From: Actinomycetota bacterium
GTDB lineage: Bacteria; Actinomycetota; Thermoleophilia; RBG-16-64-13
NCBI GenBank assembly: GCA_016278725.1
Contig: JADQBG010000016.1
Span: 22,084-86,083 of the forward strand
Length of the DNA stretch: 64,000 bases
Direction: 5' to 3'
Shown here: positions 9,196 through 17,605 of the stretch, piece after piece
Layout: each line of letters begins with the position of its first letter
How positions within the stretch are numbered: position 1 is the stretch's first letter
Position numbers and translations under genes: made by a program
Notes under the pieces: model-generated
Told to the model about the DNA's origin: nothing
What the model saw: only the letters and a program-made list of their open reading frames with translations
The model's database searches: none

Positions 9196-9756
9196 GTGTC
9201 GGTGAAGCACGCTTTCCTGGGCTTGTTGGCCGAGGGGCCCCTGCATGGCTACGAACTCAAACTGAGTTTCGAGGAGCGACTGCTCCCGAGTTCGCCGCTC
9301 AACTATGGCCAGGTCTACGGCTCCCTCGAGCGGCTGGAACGCGACGGCCTGGTGGAGCACGAGGTGATCGTGCAGGAGGAGCGCCCCGACAAGAAGGTCT
9401 ACCGCATAACCGCGGCGGGCTTGGGCGAGTTGGACCGGTGGTTGCGGAACCCCTCGGTGCCGGCGCTTGACCTGCGCAACGAGACGTTCCTCAAGCTGGC
9501 GGTGGCGCGGCGGCTGGGAGACATCGACACGGCGGAGGTGTTGGCTTCGGAGAGGCGCGGGAGCCTGCGGCGGCTCCGGGAAGTGACCGAGGCACGCCGG
9601 CAGGCGGGGGCCGAAGGCAAAGGGGTTCAGCTGCTGTTGCTGCTTGACCTGGCCGCCTTTCGGCTGGAGGCGTTTCTCAAGTGGCTCGAGCGGTGCGAAG
9701 AGCTCTTCGATCAGGAGGCGACAACGAATGGCAACGGTAACGCAGAGGATGCCTGA
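9196..9756 (+). CDS. PadR-family transcriptional regulator
   Basis: A 186-aa winged-helix repressor. The N terminus [20 protein letters not shown] is the classic PadR start; the recognition region is [19 protein letters not shown] and the wing is [12 protein letters not shown]-terminal coiled/helical dimerisation domain runs from about residue 90 to 175. GTG at 9196 matches the family start. An ATG at 9121 would be close behind the -10 box and add an Arg-rich 25-residue extension, which seems less likely. The last 29 bases overlap the downstream ABC ATPase gene. PadR proteins commonly control an adjacent exporter in response to a ligand, which fits this context. Confidence 0.88.
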   Translation: MSVKHAFLGLLAEGPLHGYELKLSFEERLLPSSPLNYGQVYGSLERLERDGLVEHEVIVQEERPDKKVYRITAAGLGELDRWLRNPSVPALDLRNETFLKLAVARRLGDIDTAEVLASERRGSLRRLREVTEARRQAGAEGKGVQLLLLLDLAAFRLEAFLKWLERCEELFDQEATTNGNGNAEDA

Positions 9757-10510
9757 GACCACAGACGGGGGCACCGCAGCGGTGGTCGTTAAGGGTGTGC
9801 GTAAGGTCTTCGGAACGGGCGAGACCGCGGTGGAGGCGCTGAGAGGCGTCGACATCGTGGTGCCGAAAGGCGAGTTCCTCGCGGTGATGGGTCCTTCGGG
9901 GTCCGGCAAGAGCACCCTGCTCCATCTGGTGGGGGGATTGGACCGGCCGACCGAAGGGACCATTGAGGTTGGCGGTCAGGATCTGGCCTCGCTCTCCGAC
10001 GATGAACTCACGCTCTTGCGCCGTCGCCGGATCGGTTTCGTCTTCCAGTTCTTCAACCTGCTCCCCATCCTGTCCGCGGCCGAGAACGTGGCCCTGCCTC
10101 TGATGGTCGACGGCGTCCGCGAGAAGCAGGCTTTCGAGCGGGCGGCGGCCTCCCTGGAGCGGGTGGGCATCGCCGGGCGCAGCGCGCACCGGCCGACGGA
10201 GCTCTCCGGAGGGGAACAGCAAAGAGTCGCCATCGCCCGGGCGCTGGTGGCCGAGCCGGTGTTGATCCTGGCCGACGAACCCACGGGCAATCTGGACAGC
10301 GCCGCCGGGGAGCAGGTGCTGGACCTGCTGCGAAACGTCGTGGACGAGGGCGCACAGACCGTGCTGATGGTCACCCACGATCCCCGGGGGGCCGCTACTG
10401 CCGACCGCATGATCATGCTGAAGGACGGCCGGGTGGCCGAAGACCACGAGTTGGGACGGGCAGCCTCCTTGGCGGAGGTGCTCTCGCATCTGGAGGAACT
10501 GGAGGGATGA
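9728..10510 (+). CDS. ABC transporter ATP-binding protein (MacB/LolD type)
   Basis: A 260-aa nucleotide-binding subunit of an FtsX-type (type VII) ABC system. Walker A is GPSGSGKST, the signature is LSGGEQQR and Walker B is [13 protein letters not shown]; the H-loop His is in VTHDPRG. The [15 protein letters not shown] segment is typical of the MacB/LolD/FtsE subfamily. ATG at 9728 lies inside padR. The gene ends 4 bases into the permease gene (ATGA overlap), so padR, ATPase and permease are one operon. It probably powers mechanotransmission or export of a peptide, lipoprotein or drug rather than import. Confidence 0.9.
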   Translation: MATVTQRMPETTDGGTAAVVVKGVRKVFGTGETAVEALRGVDIVVPKGEFLAVMGPSGSGKSTLLHLVGGLDRPTEGTIEVGGQDLASLSDDELTLLRRRRIGFVFQFFNLLPILSAAENVALPLMVDGVREKQAFERAAASLERVGIAGRSAHRPTELSGGEQQRVAIARALVAEPVLILADEPTGNLDSAAGEQVLDLLRNVVDEGAQTVLMVTHDPRGAATADRMIMLKDGRVAEDHELGRAASLAEVLSHLEELEG

Positions 10511-13053
10511 ATCTCTGGTCTTACAGCTACCGAGAACTCAGACGCAGACCGGGAAGGACGCTGCTCACCCTGGCGGGCATCGCTTTGGGGGTGGCGGCCA
10601 TCGTGGCGGTGTCGCTCGTGACCACGGCGACCAAGTCGGCCTATCGGGAGATGTTCGCGGCCGTGTCGGGCGAAGCCGAGCTCGAGGTGGTGGCGCAGGG
10701 CACCGGCGGTCTGGATACTTCCCTCGACGGGCGATTGGCGGCGGTCGAGGGGGTCGAAGCGGTGGTGCCGGTGGTGCAGTCGCCCAGCGCCCTGGTTACC
10801 GGCCTGGGGCGGACGGTGGTGGTGGTTCTGGGGGTGGACCCGGAGCGCGATCTGGCCGCGCGCCACTACGAGGTGACCGCGGGCGAGTCCTTCTTCGAGA
10901 CGGCGAACCCACCGAAATCCCCGGAGCCGGCGGGGACGGTTCCCGTGATCTTGGAGGAGAGCTTTGCGCGCTCGCAGGGTCTGGAGCCGGGGGACGGAGC
11001 CAGGTTGATAACCCCGCAGGGAACCGCGGACGTCAAGGTGGTGGCCCTGGTCGACGCGGCGGGTACGGCTGCCTTCAACGGCGGCGCTGTCGTCTTCATG
11101 CCCCTCCCGCGGGCGCAGGAGCTCTTCAGCCTGGGGGAGCGGGTCAACTCGCTGCCTTTGGTGCTTGAAGAGGGAGCCTCCCTCAGCCGGGTCGAAGACG
11201 CGGTTTCCGCCGTGCTCCCGGCGGGCACCGCGGTGCGCAGCCCCGAAGCGCGGGGAGCGGTGGCGGAAGACAGCATGCTCTCCACCGAGCAGGGGCTCAA
11301 CAGCCTGAGTGCCCTTGCGATCGTCGCCGCGGTCTTCATCGTGGTCAACGCCTTCTTCATGTCGCTCACCGAGCGAAACCGGGATCTCGCGGTGCTCCGC
11401 ACCCTGGGAGTGACCCGGCGCCAGTTGGTGCGCCTGGTCCTTCGCGAAGCCGCGGTCTTGGGGAGTGTGGGCACCGTTCTCGGCCTGCTCGGCGGAATCG
11501 GCGGGGCCTACGTGCTCATGTTGGGAGTCGAGCAGCTCTTGGGTGTCCAACTGGGTGGATTCGCCCTGTCCGCGGGGCCGTTGCTCGGCGCTGCCGCGCT
11601 TGGCCTGGGCTCGTCCTTGCTTTCTGCCTACCTGCCGGCGAGGTGGGCGGCGCGCGTGCCGCCGCTCGAGGGACTGAGCGGTGAAGCCCGCGAGGACCGG
11701 GGGAGCCGCCGCCGCTGGCCCTCCTACTTGGGCGCCGTCTTCCTCGTGCTGGTGCTGGCGATTCTTGCCGGCCTTCGCGCCCACGCGCTCGACGAAGACG
11801 TCACTGCACTGGCCATGGTTCTGCTGCTGGTCGGTTTGGTCCTTCTGATTCCCCCGGCGCTCGGCCCCCTGACCTGGCTGGCCGCGCGTCTGCTGGGACC
11901 GTTCCTGGGAACCGAGGGGCGGATAGCCTTCCGCCAGCTGAACCGGCACCCGACCCGCACCGCCCTGACCGTGGGCGTGCTCTTCGTCGCGGTGACCATC
12001 GGCATCGGCATGGGCAGCGCCCTGGTCAACAACATTGAGGATACCGGGGACTGGTACGAGCGCACCATCGTCGGCGACTACTTCGTGCGGGGAGCGCTTC
12101 CGGAGATCGGCACCAATCTGACCGCGACCATGTCTCCCGAGGTGGGTGAGGAGATCGCCGCCATGGAGGGAGTGCGCGCGGTGGACGCCATCCGCTTCCT
12201 GCCCGGGACCATCGAGGGTGAATCGGTGGTCATCCTGGCGCGGAGCTTCGAACTTCCGGATTCGCTCCCGCTCGATCTGGAAGAGGGTGAAAGCGGAGAA
12301 GTGCTCGAGGGCCTGCGCGGGGGAGGTATCGTGCTGGGTACGGCACTCGCCGGACGCCTCGGTCTGGACGTCGGCGACCAGGTCACGGTGGCCACGGCGC
12401 AGGGCCCCGGGGAACTCACCGTCGTGGGAACCGCCACCGAGTACACCGCCGGAGGTTCGGCAGCGTATGTCTCCTGGGCCACGGGTGAGCGGCTCTTCGG
12501 CTTGGACGGCTCCGACGTCTATCTGGTCCATGCCGAGGAAGGGGCTCTGGCGGCGGTCGGTGGGCAACTGGAGGAGTTCACCCAAGAAAAGGGATTGCTC
12601 CTGCAGTCCTTCGCCGAGTTTCGCGCCTTCCTCGATGAAATGGTGGCCGGAGTGATGGCCTTCCTCTGGGTCCTGCTGGCGGCGGTCTTCGTGATTGCCT
12701 CTCTGGGCATCGTCAATACCCTCAGCATGAGCGTGCTCGAGCAGACCCGCGAGCTCGGGCTTCTGCGGGCAGTTGCCCTGACCCGCAGACAGGTGCGAAA
12801 GACGGTGCTCTCGCAGGCATTGGCGATCGCCTTGGTCAGCCTGGTGCCGGGCGCCGTGGTGGGCGTAGCCGTGGCCATCCTGCTCAACATCGCCACCGGC
12901 GCGGTCATCGGCCAACCGGTGGACCTGAGCGTGAACCCGATCGTGGTGATCGCCGCTCTGGTCGTGGGCTTTGTCGTGGCGGTCCTGAGCGCCTCCCTCC
13001 CGGCGCGCCGGGCAGCTCGGCTGCAGATCGTAAAGGCGCTGCAGTACGAGTAA
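10507..13053 (+). CDS. FtsX-like/MacB-type ABC permease (two FtsX domains)
   Basis: An 848-aa membrane subunit paired with the preceding ATPase. The first helix (about 17-38, LLTLAGIALGVAAIVAVSLV) is followed by a large extracytoplasmic MacB_PCD-like domain (about 40-255). A first FtsX bundle (about 260-380) and two linker helices come next. A second helix-periplasmic domain-bundle unit ends with three helices at about 715-840. I count about ten hydrophobic segments. The tandem architecture is the usual large actinobacterial permease of this class. The substrate is unknown; control by the adjacent PadR suggests stress- or drug-linked expression. Confidence 0.88.
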   Translation: MNLWSYSYRELRRRPGRTLLTLAGIALGVAAIVAVSLVTTATKSAYREMFAAVSGEAELEVVAQGTGGLDTSLDGRLAAVEGVEAVVPVVQSPSALVTGLGRTVVVVLGVDPERDLAARHYEVTAGESFFETANPPKSPEPAGTVPVILEESFARSQGLEPGDGARLITPQGTADVKVVALVDAAGTAAFNGGAVVFMPLPRAQELFSLGERVNSLPLVLEEGASLSRVEDAVSAVLPAGTAVRSPEARGAVAEDSMLSTEQGLNSLSALAIVAAVFIVVNAFFMSLTERNRDLAVLRTLGVTRRQLVRLVLREAAVLGSVGTVLGLLGGIGGAYVLMLGVEQLLGVQLGGFALSAGPLLGAAALGLGSSLLSAYLPARWAARVPPLEGLSGEAREDRGSRRRWPSYLGAVFLVLVLAILAGLRAHALDEDVTALAMVLLLVGLVLLIPPALGPLTWLAARLLGPFLGTEGRIAFRQLNRHPTRTALTVGVLFVAVTIGIGMGSALVNNIEDTGDWYERTIVGDYFVRGALPEIGTNLTATMSPEVGEEIAAMEGVRAVDAIRFLPGTIEGESVVILARSFELPDSLPLDLEEGESGEVLEGLRGGGIVLGTALAGRLGLDVGDQVTVATAQGPGELTVVGTATEYTAGGSAAYVSWATGERLFGLDGSDVYLVHAEEGALAAVGGQLEEFTQEKGLLLQSFAEFRAFLDEMVAGVMAFLWVLLAAVFVIASLGIVNTLSMSVLEQTRELGLLRAVALTRRQVRKTVLSQALAIALVSLVPGAVVGVAVAILLNIATGAVIGQPVDLSVNPIVVIAALVVGFVVAVLSASLPARRAARLQIVKALQYE

Positions 13054-13157
13054 GGGCCGCTCTTGGAGGCGTGCCGGCCCCGCAGCGAGCGGGCGTCCGG
13101 CCGTTTCCGGGTGTGATCCTGGGTAACTGGAACCCAACAGAGCTCAAAGGAGGCGGC

Positions 13158-14201
13158 GTGGCGCTCATGCTGGGTATCGACATCGGCGGGACCAAGGTGG
13201 CTGTGGGCAGCGTGACCAAGGACGGCACCGTCCAGGGCGAGATCATGGAGTTCCCCAGCCCCGAGGGGGGTCCTGAGGAGTTCGTCGAGGCGCTGCTCGA
13301 GCAGTTGCGCGAGGCGCGGTCGCGGATCGAGGACGATGTCCTGGGCGTGGGTGTCGGCTGCGCAGGGACCATCGACTGGCGCGAACGCAGGGTGATCGAA
13401 TCTCCCAACCTGCCGCTGGAGGACGAGCCGTTGGGGGAGCGGATCGCCAAGGCGCTCACGCTGCCGGTGGTTCTGGACAACGACGCCAACACGGCCACGC
13501 TGGCCGAGGTCCGGGTGGGGGCGGCGAAGGGGAAGTCGCATGTCGTCATGCTCACCCTGGGAACCGGAGTGGGCGGCGGCATCGTGCTCGACGGCAGCCT
13601 CTACCGGGGCGCGACCGGCAGCGCCGGTGAACTGGGACACACCATCGTCAAAGGCAACGGCGGTCTCTGCCTCTGCGGCAGGCGGGGGTGCCTGGAGCAG
13701 TACGCCTCCGGCTCGGCTCTCGAGCGTTACGCCCGGCAAATCGTGGATCAGGGCCGCCTGACGGGCGCGGCTATGGTCGAAGCCGCAGGAGAGGCGCAAG
13801 GCGCAGCGGATACCGCGGCAGACCCGCCCGAAGACTACGCCAAGCGGCTCAGAGAACTGGCGGCCGCGGACGACCTCAACGGCAAAAGCGTGGGTGAGTT
13901 GGCCCTCGACGGAGACGCGGCCGCGCTCGACGCGGTGGCCGAGGTCGCCGCCTGGCTGGGGGCCGGCCTCGCCAATCTGGCCAACATCTTCAATCCGGAC
14001 ATGATCGTGATTGGCGGCGGTCTCAGCAGCCTGGGGGATCTCCTGCTGGAGCCCGCCCGCGAGCTGATGGAGGCTTACGCCATCCGGCCCAACGGCACGG
14101 TCGCCCAGGTGGCCGCGGCGCAACTGGGTAACGAGGCCGGCGTGGTGGGAGCGGCGCTCGTCGCCTGGGAAGTGCTCGAGGACGTCACGTTGCCGGTTTG
14201 A
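13158..14201 (+). CDS. ROK-family sugar kinase (glucokinase-like)
   Basis: A 347-aa ASKHA-fold kinase. The phosphate-1 motif is GIDIGGTKVAVG. The catalytic region is LDNDANTATLAE with the ROK Asp. The ROK zinc site appears as CLCGRRGCLEQYASG (CxCGxxGCxE). It also has the GTGVGGGIVLDG nucleotide loop and a C-terminal GGGLSSLGD adenosine motif. It probably phosphorylates glucose with ATP in the cytoplasm, though ROK kinases can use other hexoses. The GTG start at 13158 has AAAGGAGG upstream. There is no helix-turn-helix N terminus, so it is a kinase, not a ROK repressor. Confidence 0.88.
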   Translation: MALMLGIDIGGTKVAVGSVTKDGTVQGEIMEFPSPEGGPEEFVEALLEQLREARSRIEDDVLGVGVGCAGTIDWRERRVIESPNLPLEDEPLGERIAKALTLPVVLDNDANTATLAEVRVGAAKGKSHVVMLTLGTGVGGGIVLDGSLYRGATGSAGELGHTIVKGNGGLCLCGRRGCLEQYASGSALERYARQIVDQGRLTGAAMVEAAGEAQGAADTAADPPEDYAKRLRELAAADDLNGKSVGELALDGDAAALDAVAEVAAWLGAGLANLANIFNPDMIVIGGGLSSLGDLLLEPARELMEAYAIRPNGTVAQVAAAQLGNEAGVVGAALVAWEVLEDVTLPV

Positions 14202-14226
14202 CCGCCCGTCGGCGGGAACTTCAGGC

Positions 14227-14240
14227 TATAGTCCGAGGCG
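14227..14240 (+). promoter_or_regulatory. rsmI -10 box giving a leaderless mRNA
   Basis: TATAGT (14227-14232) lies exactly seven bases before the GTG start of rsmI, leaving no room for a ribosome-binding site. The transcript would begin at or next to the start codon. No clear -35 element is visible. Confidence 0.5.
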
Positions 14241-15103
14241 TGCTCTACGTTTGCCCCACTCCGATCGGCAACCTGGCCGACATCACCCTTCGGGTCCTCG
14301 AGACACTGCGCGCGGTGGATCTCGTCGCCTGCGAGGACACCCGCCGCACGGGGAAGTTGTTGGCCCATTACGGGATAGAAGCCCGCATGCTCAGTTTCTT
14401 CGAGCACAACGAGTTGCGCCGTCTCGAGCAGATCCTGGGGGAACTAGAAGTCGGGGCCGCGGTGGCCCTGGTTTCGGATGCCGGCATGCCCGGCCTGTCC
14501 GATCCGGGCTACACCCTGGTGCGGGCGGCCCTCGATCGAGGGCTGGCGGTAACCGTCCTGCCGGGCGCGTCGGCCATAACCACCGCGCTGGTCGCCTCCG
14601 GTCTTCCCAGCGATCGCTTCACCTTCATCGGTTACCTCCCCCGCACCGCCGGACGGCTCACGGCCTTTGTCGAGGAGGCGGGCACCGCGGGCGGGACGCT
14701 CGTCGCTTTTGAATCGCCGCGTAGACTCCGCCGCACACTGGCCGCTCTGGCCGAACGCTGGCCCAACCGGGAATTGGCCGTGGCGCGGGAGCTCACCAAG
14801 CTGCACGAGGAGTTGCTTCGGGGCTCGGCGGGGCAGCTGCTCGAGTTGCTCGCCGGCCGCGAAGAGGTGCGGGGGGAGATCGTCTTGCTGTTGGCTCCCG
14901 AGGAGGAGTCCGGCGCCGGTGGCGTGGAGGAGCGTGAGGTGCGGACGGCCCTGGCCGCCATGTTGGACGGGGGGATGGGAGTCAAGGAGGCCTCCCGTTT
15001 GGTTGCCTCTCTCACCCAGATGTCTGCCCGGGAAGCTTATCGCCTGGCGGTGGCAGTTCGCGAGAAGCCCGCGCGCCGGATGGATCAGGAAAATCAGGAT
15101 TGA
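14240..15103 (+). CDS. rsmI: 16S rRNA 2'-O-methyltransferase RsmI
   Basis: A 287-aa SAM-dependent tetrapyrrole-methylase-fold enzyme that 2'-O-methylates C1402 of 16S rRNA. It starts LYVCPTPIGNLADITLRVLE, the diagnostic N terminus. VACEDTRRTGKLL, LVSDAGMPGLSDPG, LPGASAITTALVASGLP and FESPRRLRRTL follow in the expected order. Length is normal. The GTG start is favoured because the family N terminus begins there and the -10 box sits seven bases upstream, suggesting leaderless translation. It lies between the ROK kinase and a haem-binding protein, as a separate transcription unit. Confidence 0.93.
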   Translation: MLYVCPTPIGNLADITLRVLETLRAVDLVACEDTRRTGKLLAHYGIEARMLSFFEHNELRRLEQILGELEVGAAVALVSDAGMPGLSDPGYTLVRAALDRGLAVTVLPGASAITTALVASGLPSDRFTFIGYLPRTAGRLTAFVEEAGTAGGTLVAFESPRRLRRTLAALAERWPNRELAVARELTKLHEELLRGSAGQLLELLAGREEVRGEIVLLLAPEEESGAGGVEEREVRTALAAMLDGGMGVKEASRLVASLTQMSAREAYRLAVAVREKPARRMDQENQD

Positions 15104-15200
15104 ATAACCCCGACTTGGCGCAATAATGCTGTGCGATGAGTGACCGCCGGACCGGCTTCGCCGCGTTTCCGGCCAAGACTGGAAAGCGAGCGAGGTGGCG

Positions 15201-15638
15201 ATGCGTCGTTACGGGAAGTACCTCATCTACGCGGCCCTGGTGGCCCTGGTCCTATTCGTCGGGATCCAGTTCTTGCCCTGGGGGCCGGACCGGAACAACC
15301 CGGAGGTAACCAGCACTCCGCAATGGACCGATCCCGCGGCGCAGGAACTCGTCGAGTCGGCCTGCTACGACTGCCACAGCAACGAGACCAACTGGCCCTG
15401 GTACTCTCGCATCGCTCCGACCTCATGGCTGCTTGGCCGGGACGTCACGGAAGGCCGTACGCACCTGAACTTCTCCGAGTTCGACCGCTTCAAAGACGGC
15501 ATGAAGGAGGAGACCATCGAGTCGGTCCAGGAGGGCGAGATGCCTCCCTTCACCTACAAGACCATGCATATTAGCGCCTGGCTCGATGACCAGGAGAAGC
15601 AGATCATGGTCGACGAATTCGAGCGAATCTTCGAGTAG
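15201..15638 (+). CDS. Haem-binding domain protein (CxxCH), membrane-anchored
   Basis: A 145-aa protein with an N-terminal signal/anchor helix (about residues 7-25, LIYAALVALVLFVGIQFLPW) and one covalent-haem motif, CYDCHSNETNWPWY. This is typical of the small haem_bd family, in which the CxxCH is followed by an N-E-T-x-W-P-W-Y block. C-terminal conserved parts include SEFDRFKDGMKEE and GEMPPFTYKTMH; the Met is a candidate distal ligand. It would be exported and matured by a cytochrome c assembly system, and implies some extracytoplasmic electron-transfer or sensing role. GTG at 15195 is an alternative start two codons upstream. Confidence 0.8.
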   Translation: MRRYGKYLIYAALVALVLFVGIQFLPWGPDRNNPEVTSTPQWTDPAAQELVESACYDCHSNETNWPWYSRIAPTSWLLGRDVTEGRTHLNFSEFDRFKDGMKEETIESVQEGEMPPFTYKTMHISAWLDDQEKQIMVDEFERIFE

Positions 15639-15818
15639 CTAACTGGGGCGGGGGACGAGTTCGGGCTCTTCCCCCGCCAGGCTCCAGTAGGTCCTTTCTT
15701 GCCGCAGGAGGCGGCCCCAAGGCGGGGTGCGCCTCACCGAGAGGGGAAGCTCGCCCTCTCGCTGGATCCGCGGGGAGCTGGCCAGGTCGATTTGCCCTGG
15801 GCTCAGTCCCGCTCCACG
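15639..15818 (-). pseudogene. Coding-like frame without a start, possibly shifted tail of the next gene
   Basis: On the minus strand, the frame ending at 15639 reads as plausible protein from about 15815 (LSPGQIDLASSPRIQREGEL, then an Arg/Trp/Pro-rich tail) with GC-rich third positions. It has no ATG/GTG/TTG near the junction with the 70-aa ORF just upstream. A one-base frameshift near 15803-15815 would join the two into a protein of about 125 aa. It could equally be non-coding. Confidence 0.3.
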
Positions 15819-16015
15819 TCCAAATCCAGGTCCTGATCGGGAAAGAAGCGGTCCCCGAATTCGCGTATCGACCACTGCGCGGACACCGGTTTGCCGTACT
15901 CTTGTTTCAGCTCGTTGTAACCGCTTATCTCGGCGCAGGGGATGCCGGTCTCGTTGACGAAGGTTTCCACTTTGATGCTTCGCCAGCCGGGGAACTCCCC
16001 CCGCTCCTCGAGCAT
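15803..16015 (-). CDS. Small hypothetical protein divergent from metG
   Basis: A 70-aa ORF from ATG (16015) to TGA. Codon third positions are strongly GC-biased and the composition is normal for a soluble acidic protein: GEFPGWRSIKVETFVNETG, then EISGYNELKQEYGKPVSAQW and an acidic end DQDLDLDVERD. I do not recognise a family. It is divergent from metG with 36 bases between the two starts, so a shared promoter region is likely. The frame downstream of its stop also looks coding in another phase, so the gene may be frameshifted or may have lost a C-terminal half. Confidence 0.45.
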   Translation of the reverse strand: MLEERGEFPGWRSIKVETFVNETGIPCAEISGYNELKQEYGKPVSAQWSIREFGDRFFPDQDLDLDVERD

Positions 16016-16038
16016 GCCGAGGAGCGGGCCGCTTCTGT

Positions 16039-16051
16039 TAGAATCCCGCGC
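16039..16051 (+). promoter_or_regulatory. metG -10 box, leaderless start
   Basis: TAGAAT (16039-16044) is exactly seven bases before the metG ATG at 16052, with no ribosome-binding site between. It is the same geometry as at rsmI. The -35 region is not recognisable. Confidence 0.5.
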
Positions 16052-17605
16052 ATGGCCAACTTCTACGTCACCACACCCATTTACTATGTCAACGACGTGC
16101 CGCATATCGGGCACGCGTACACCACCGCCGCGGCCGATGTGGTGGCCCGGTACCACCGCCAACTGGGGGACGAGGTCTTCTTCCTGACCGGCACCGACGA
16201 GCACGGTAACAAGGTGGCTCAGGCGGCGGAGAGGCGCGGAGTCTCGCCGCAGCAGCACGTCGACGAGATGGTGGGTAAGTTCAAGGGTGTCGCCGAGAAG
16301 ATCGACGCCACCAACGACTTCTTCATCCGCACGACCGACCTCGAGCATGAGCGCTTCGTGCAGCAGTTCGTGCAGCGCTGTTACGACAACGGCGATATTT
16401 TCCGCCACAGCTATGAGGGCCTCTACTGTCCGGCCTGCGAGGCCTACTACACCGAAGAACAACTGGTGGGCGGCCTCTGCCCGGATCACGGTATCCGGCC
16501 GGAACACATGGCCGAGGAGAACTGGTTCTTCCGTCTCTCGGCCTACCAAGAGCGGCTGGCCGCGCATTACCGGGAGCATCCCGACTTCGTGCGGCCGCGC
16601 CACCGTTACAACGAGGCGCTCAGTTTCATCGAACAGGGGCTCGAGGACATCTCCATCAGCCGCTCGGCCCTCAAGTGGGGCGTCACCGTGCCTTGGGACG
16701 AGTCCCAGGTGATCTATGTCTGGGTGGACGCGCTGATCAACTATCTGAGCGCGCTCCACTACGCTCCGGACCCGGCTGCCGGCGCCGCCGGTGGACCGGG
16801 GAAGACACTTTTCGAGCGGTTCTGGCCGGCCACCTACCACCTGATGGCCCAGGACATCCTCAAGTTCCACGGGGTGATCTGGCCCGCTCTGTTGATGAGC
16901 GCCGGCTACGAGTTGCCCGAGCATCTCTTCATCCACGGCTACCTCAAGCTGGGCGGGGAGAAGATCTCGAAGACCCGGGGCAACGTGATGGACCCTTTCC
17001 CGCTGATCGAACAGTACGGCGCCGACCCCTTTCGCTACTACTGCCTGCGGGAGGTGAGCTTCGGTTCCGATGGCGTGGTCAGCGAGGAATCCTTCAAAAA
17101 CCGCTACAACACGGAACTGGCGAACGATCTGGGGAATCTGCTGAGCCGCACCACTTCCATGATCGCCAAGTACCGGGAGGGCCTGATCCCCGGCCGCCCG
17201 AGTGGATCGGCGGGGAGTTCTCCCCTCGCGGCCGAGGCGGAGCAGATCGTCGGCAACGTGCGCGCCAAGCTGGACCAGATGGATCTGACCGGGGCGCTCG
17301 AGACAATTTGGGAACTGGTGCGCCGGCTGAACCGCTACGTGGAGGAGTGCGCTCCCTGGAAGCAGGCCAAGGCCCAGGATTCCGAGGGACTGGACGCGAC
17401 TCTGCGCGACCTGACCGAGGGGTTGCGGTTGCTGGCGGTGCTCCTGCATCCATTCATGCCCGCGACCGCCGACGAGATCCTGCGGCGGCTGGGCCTCGAA
17501 CCCGGACCGGAGACTTACTCTTGGGCGAACACCACTTGGGGAGGGCTCCCCGATGGACTCCGGGTGGTCGCCGGGGCTCCGCTCTTTCCCCGCATCGAGG
17601 AGTAG
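16052..17605 (+). CDS. metG: Methionyl-tRNA synthetase
   Basis: A 517-aa class I aminoacyl-tRNA synthetase charging tRNA-Met. The HIGH-type motif is VPHIGHAYTT near residue 15-24. The zinc knuckle is CPACEAYYTEEQ with a second half CPDHG. The substrate pocket includes VWVDALINYLSAL, and the KMSKS loop reads GGEKISKTRGN. The anticodon-binding helical domain extends from about 370 to the end. No C-terminal EMAP/tRNA-binding domain is present, so it is the short form. It starts a typical actinobacterial cluster with tatD and rsmA, whose genes overlap it and each other. Confidence 0.95.
   Translation: MANFYVTTPIYYVNDVPHIGHAYTTAAADVVARYHRQLGDEVFFLTGTDEHGNKVAQAAERRGVSPQQHVDEMVGKFKGVAEKIDATNDFFIRTTDLEHERFVQQFVQRCYDNGDIFRHSYEGLYCPACEAYYTEEQLVGGLCPDHGIRPEHMAEENWFFRLSAYQERLAAHYREHPDFVRPRHRYNEALSFIEQGLEDISISRSALKWGVTVPWDESQVIYVWVDALINYLSALHYAPDPAAGAAGGPGKTLFERFWPATYHLMAQDILKFHGVIWPALLMSAGYELPEHLFIHGYLKLGGEKISKTRGNVMDPFPLIEQYGADPFRYYCLREVSFGSDGVVSEESFKNRYNTELANDLGNLLSRTTSMIAKYREGLIPGRPSGSAGSSPLAAEAEQIVGNVRAKLDQMDLTGALETIWELVRRLNRYVEECAPWKQAKAQDSEGLDATLRDLTEGLRLLAVLLHPFMPATADEILRRLGLEPGPETYSWANTTWGGLPDGLRVVAGAPLFPRIEE

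Noticed and set aside
8059..9963. A 634-codon minus-strand open frame opposite the L,D-transpeptidase and padR
   Set aside because: The sense genes have intact catalytic and DNA-binding motifs; the antisense frame lacks any.
9976..13137. A 1053-codon open frame on the minus strand opposite the ABC permease
   Set aside because: The sense strand encodes a clear ATPase/permease pair. The antisense frame is Gln/His/Arg-rich with no domains, an artefact of GC-biased third positions.
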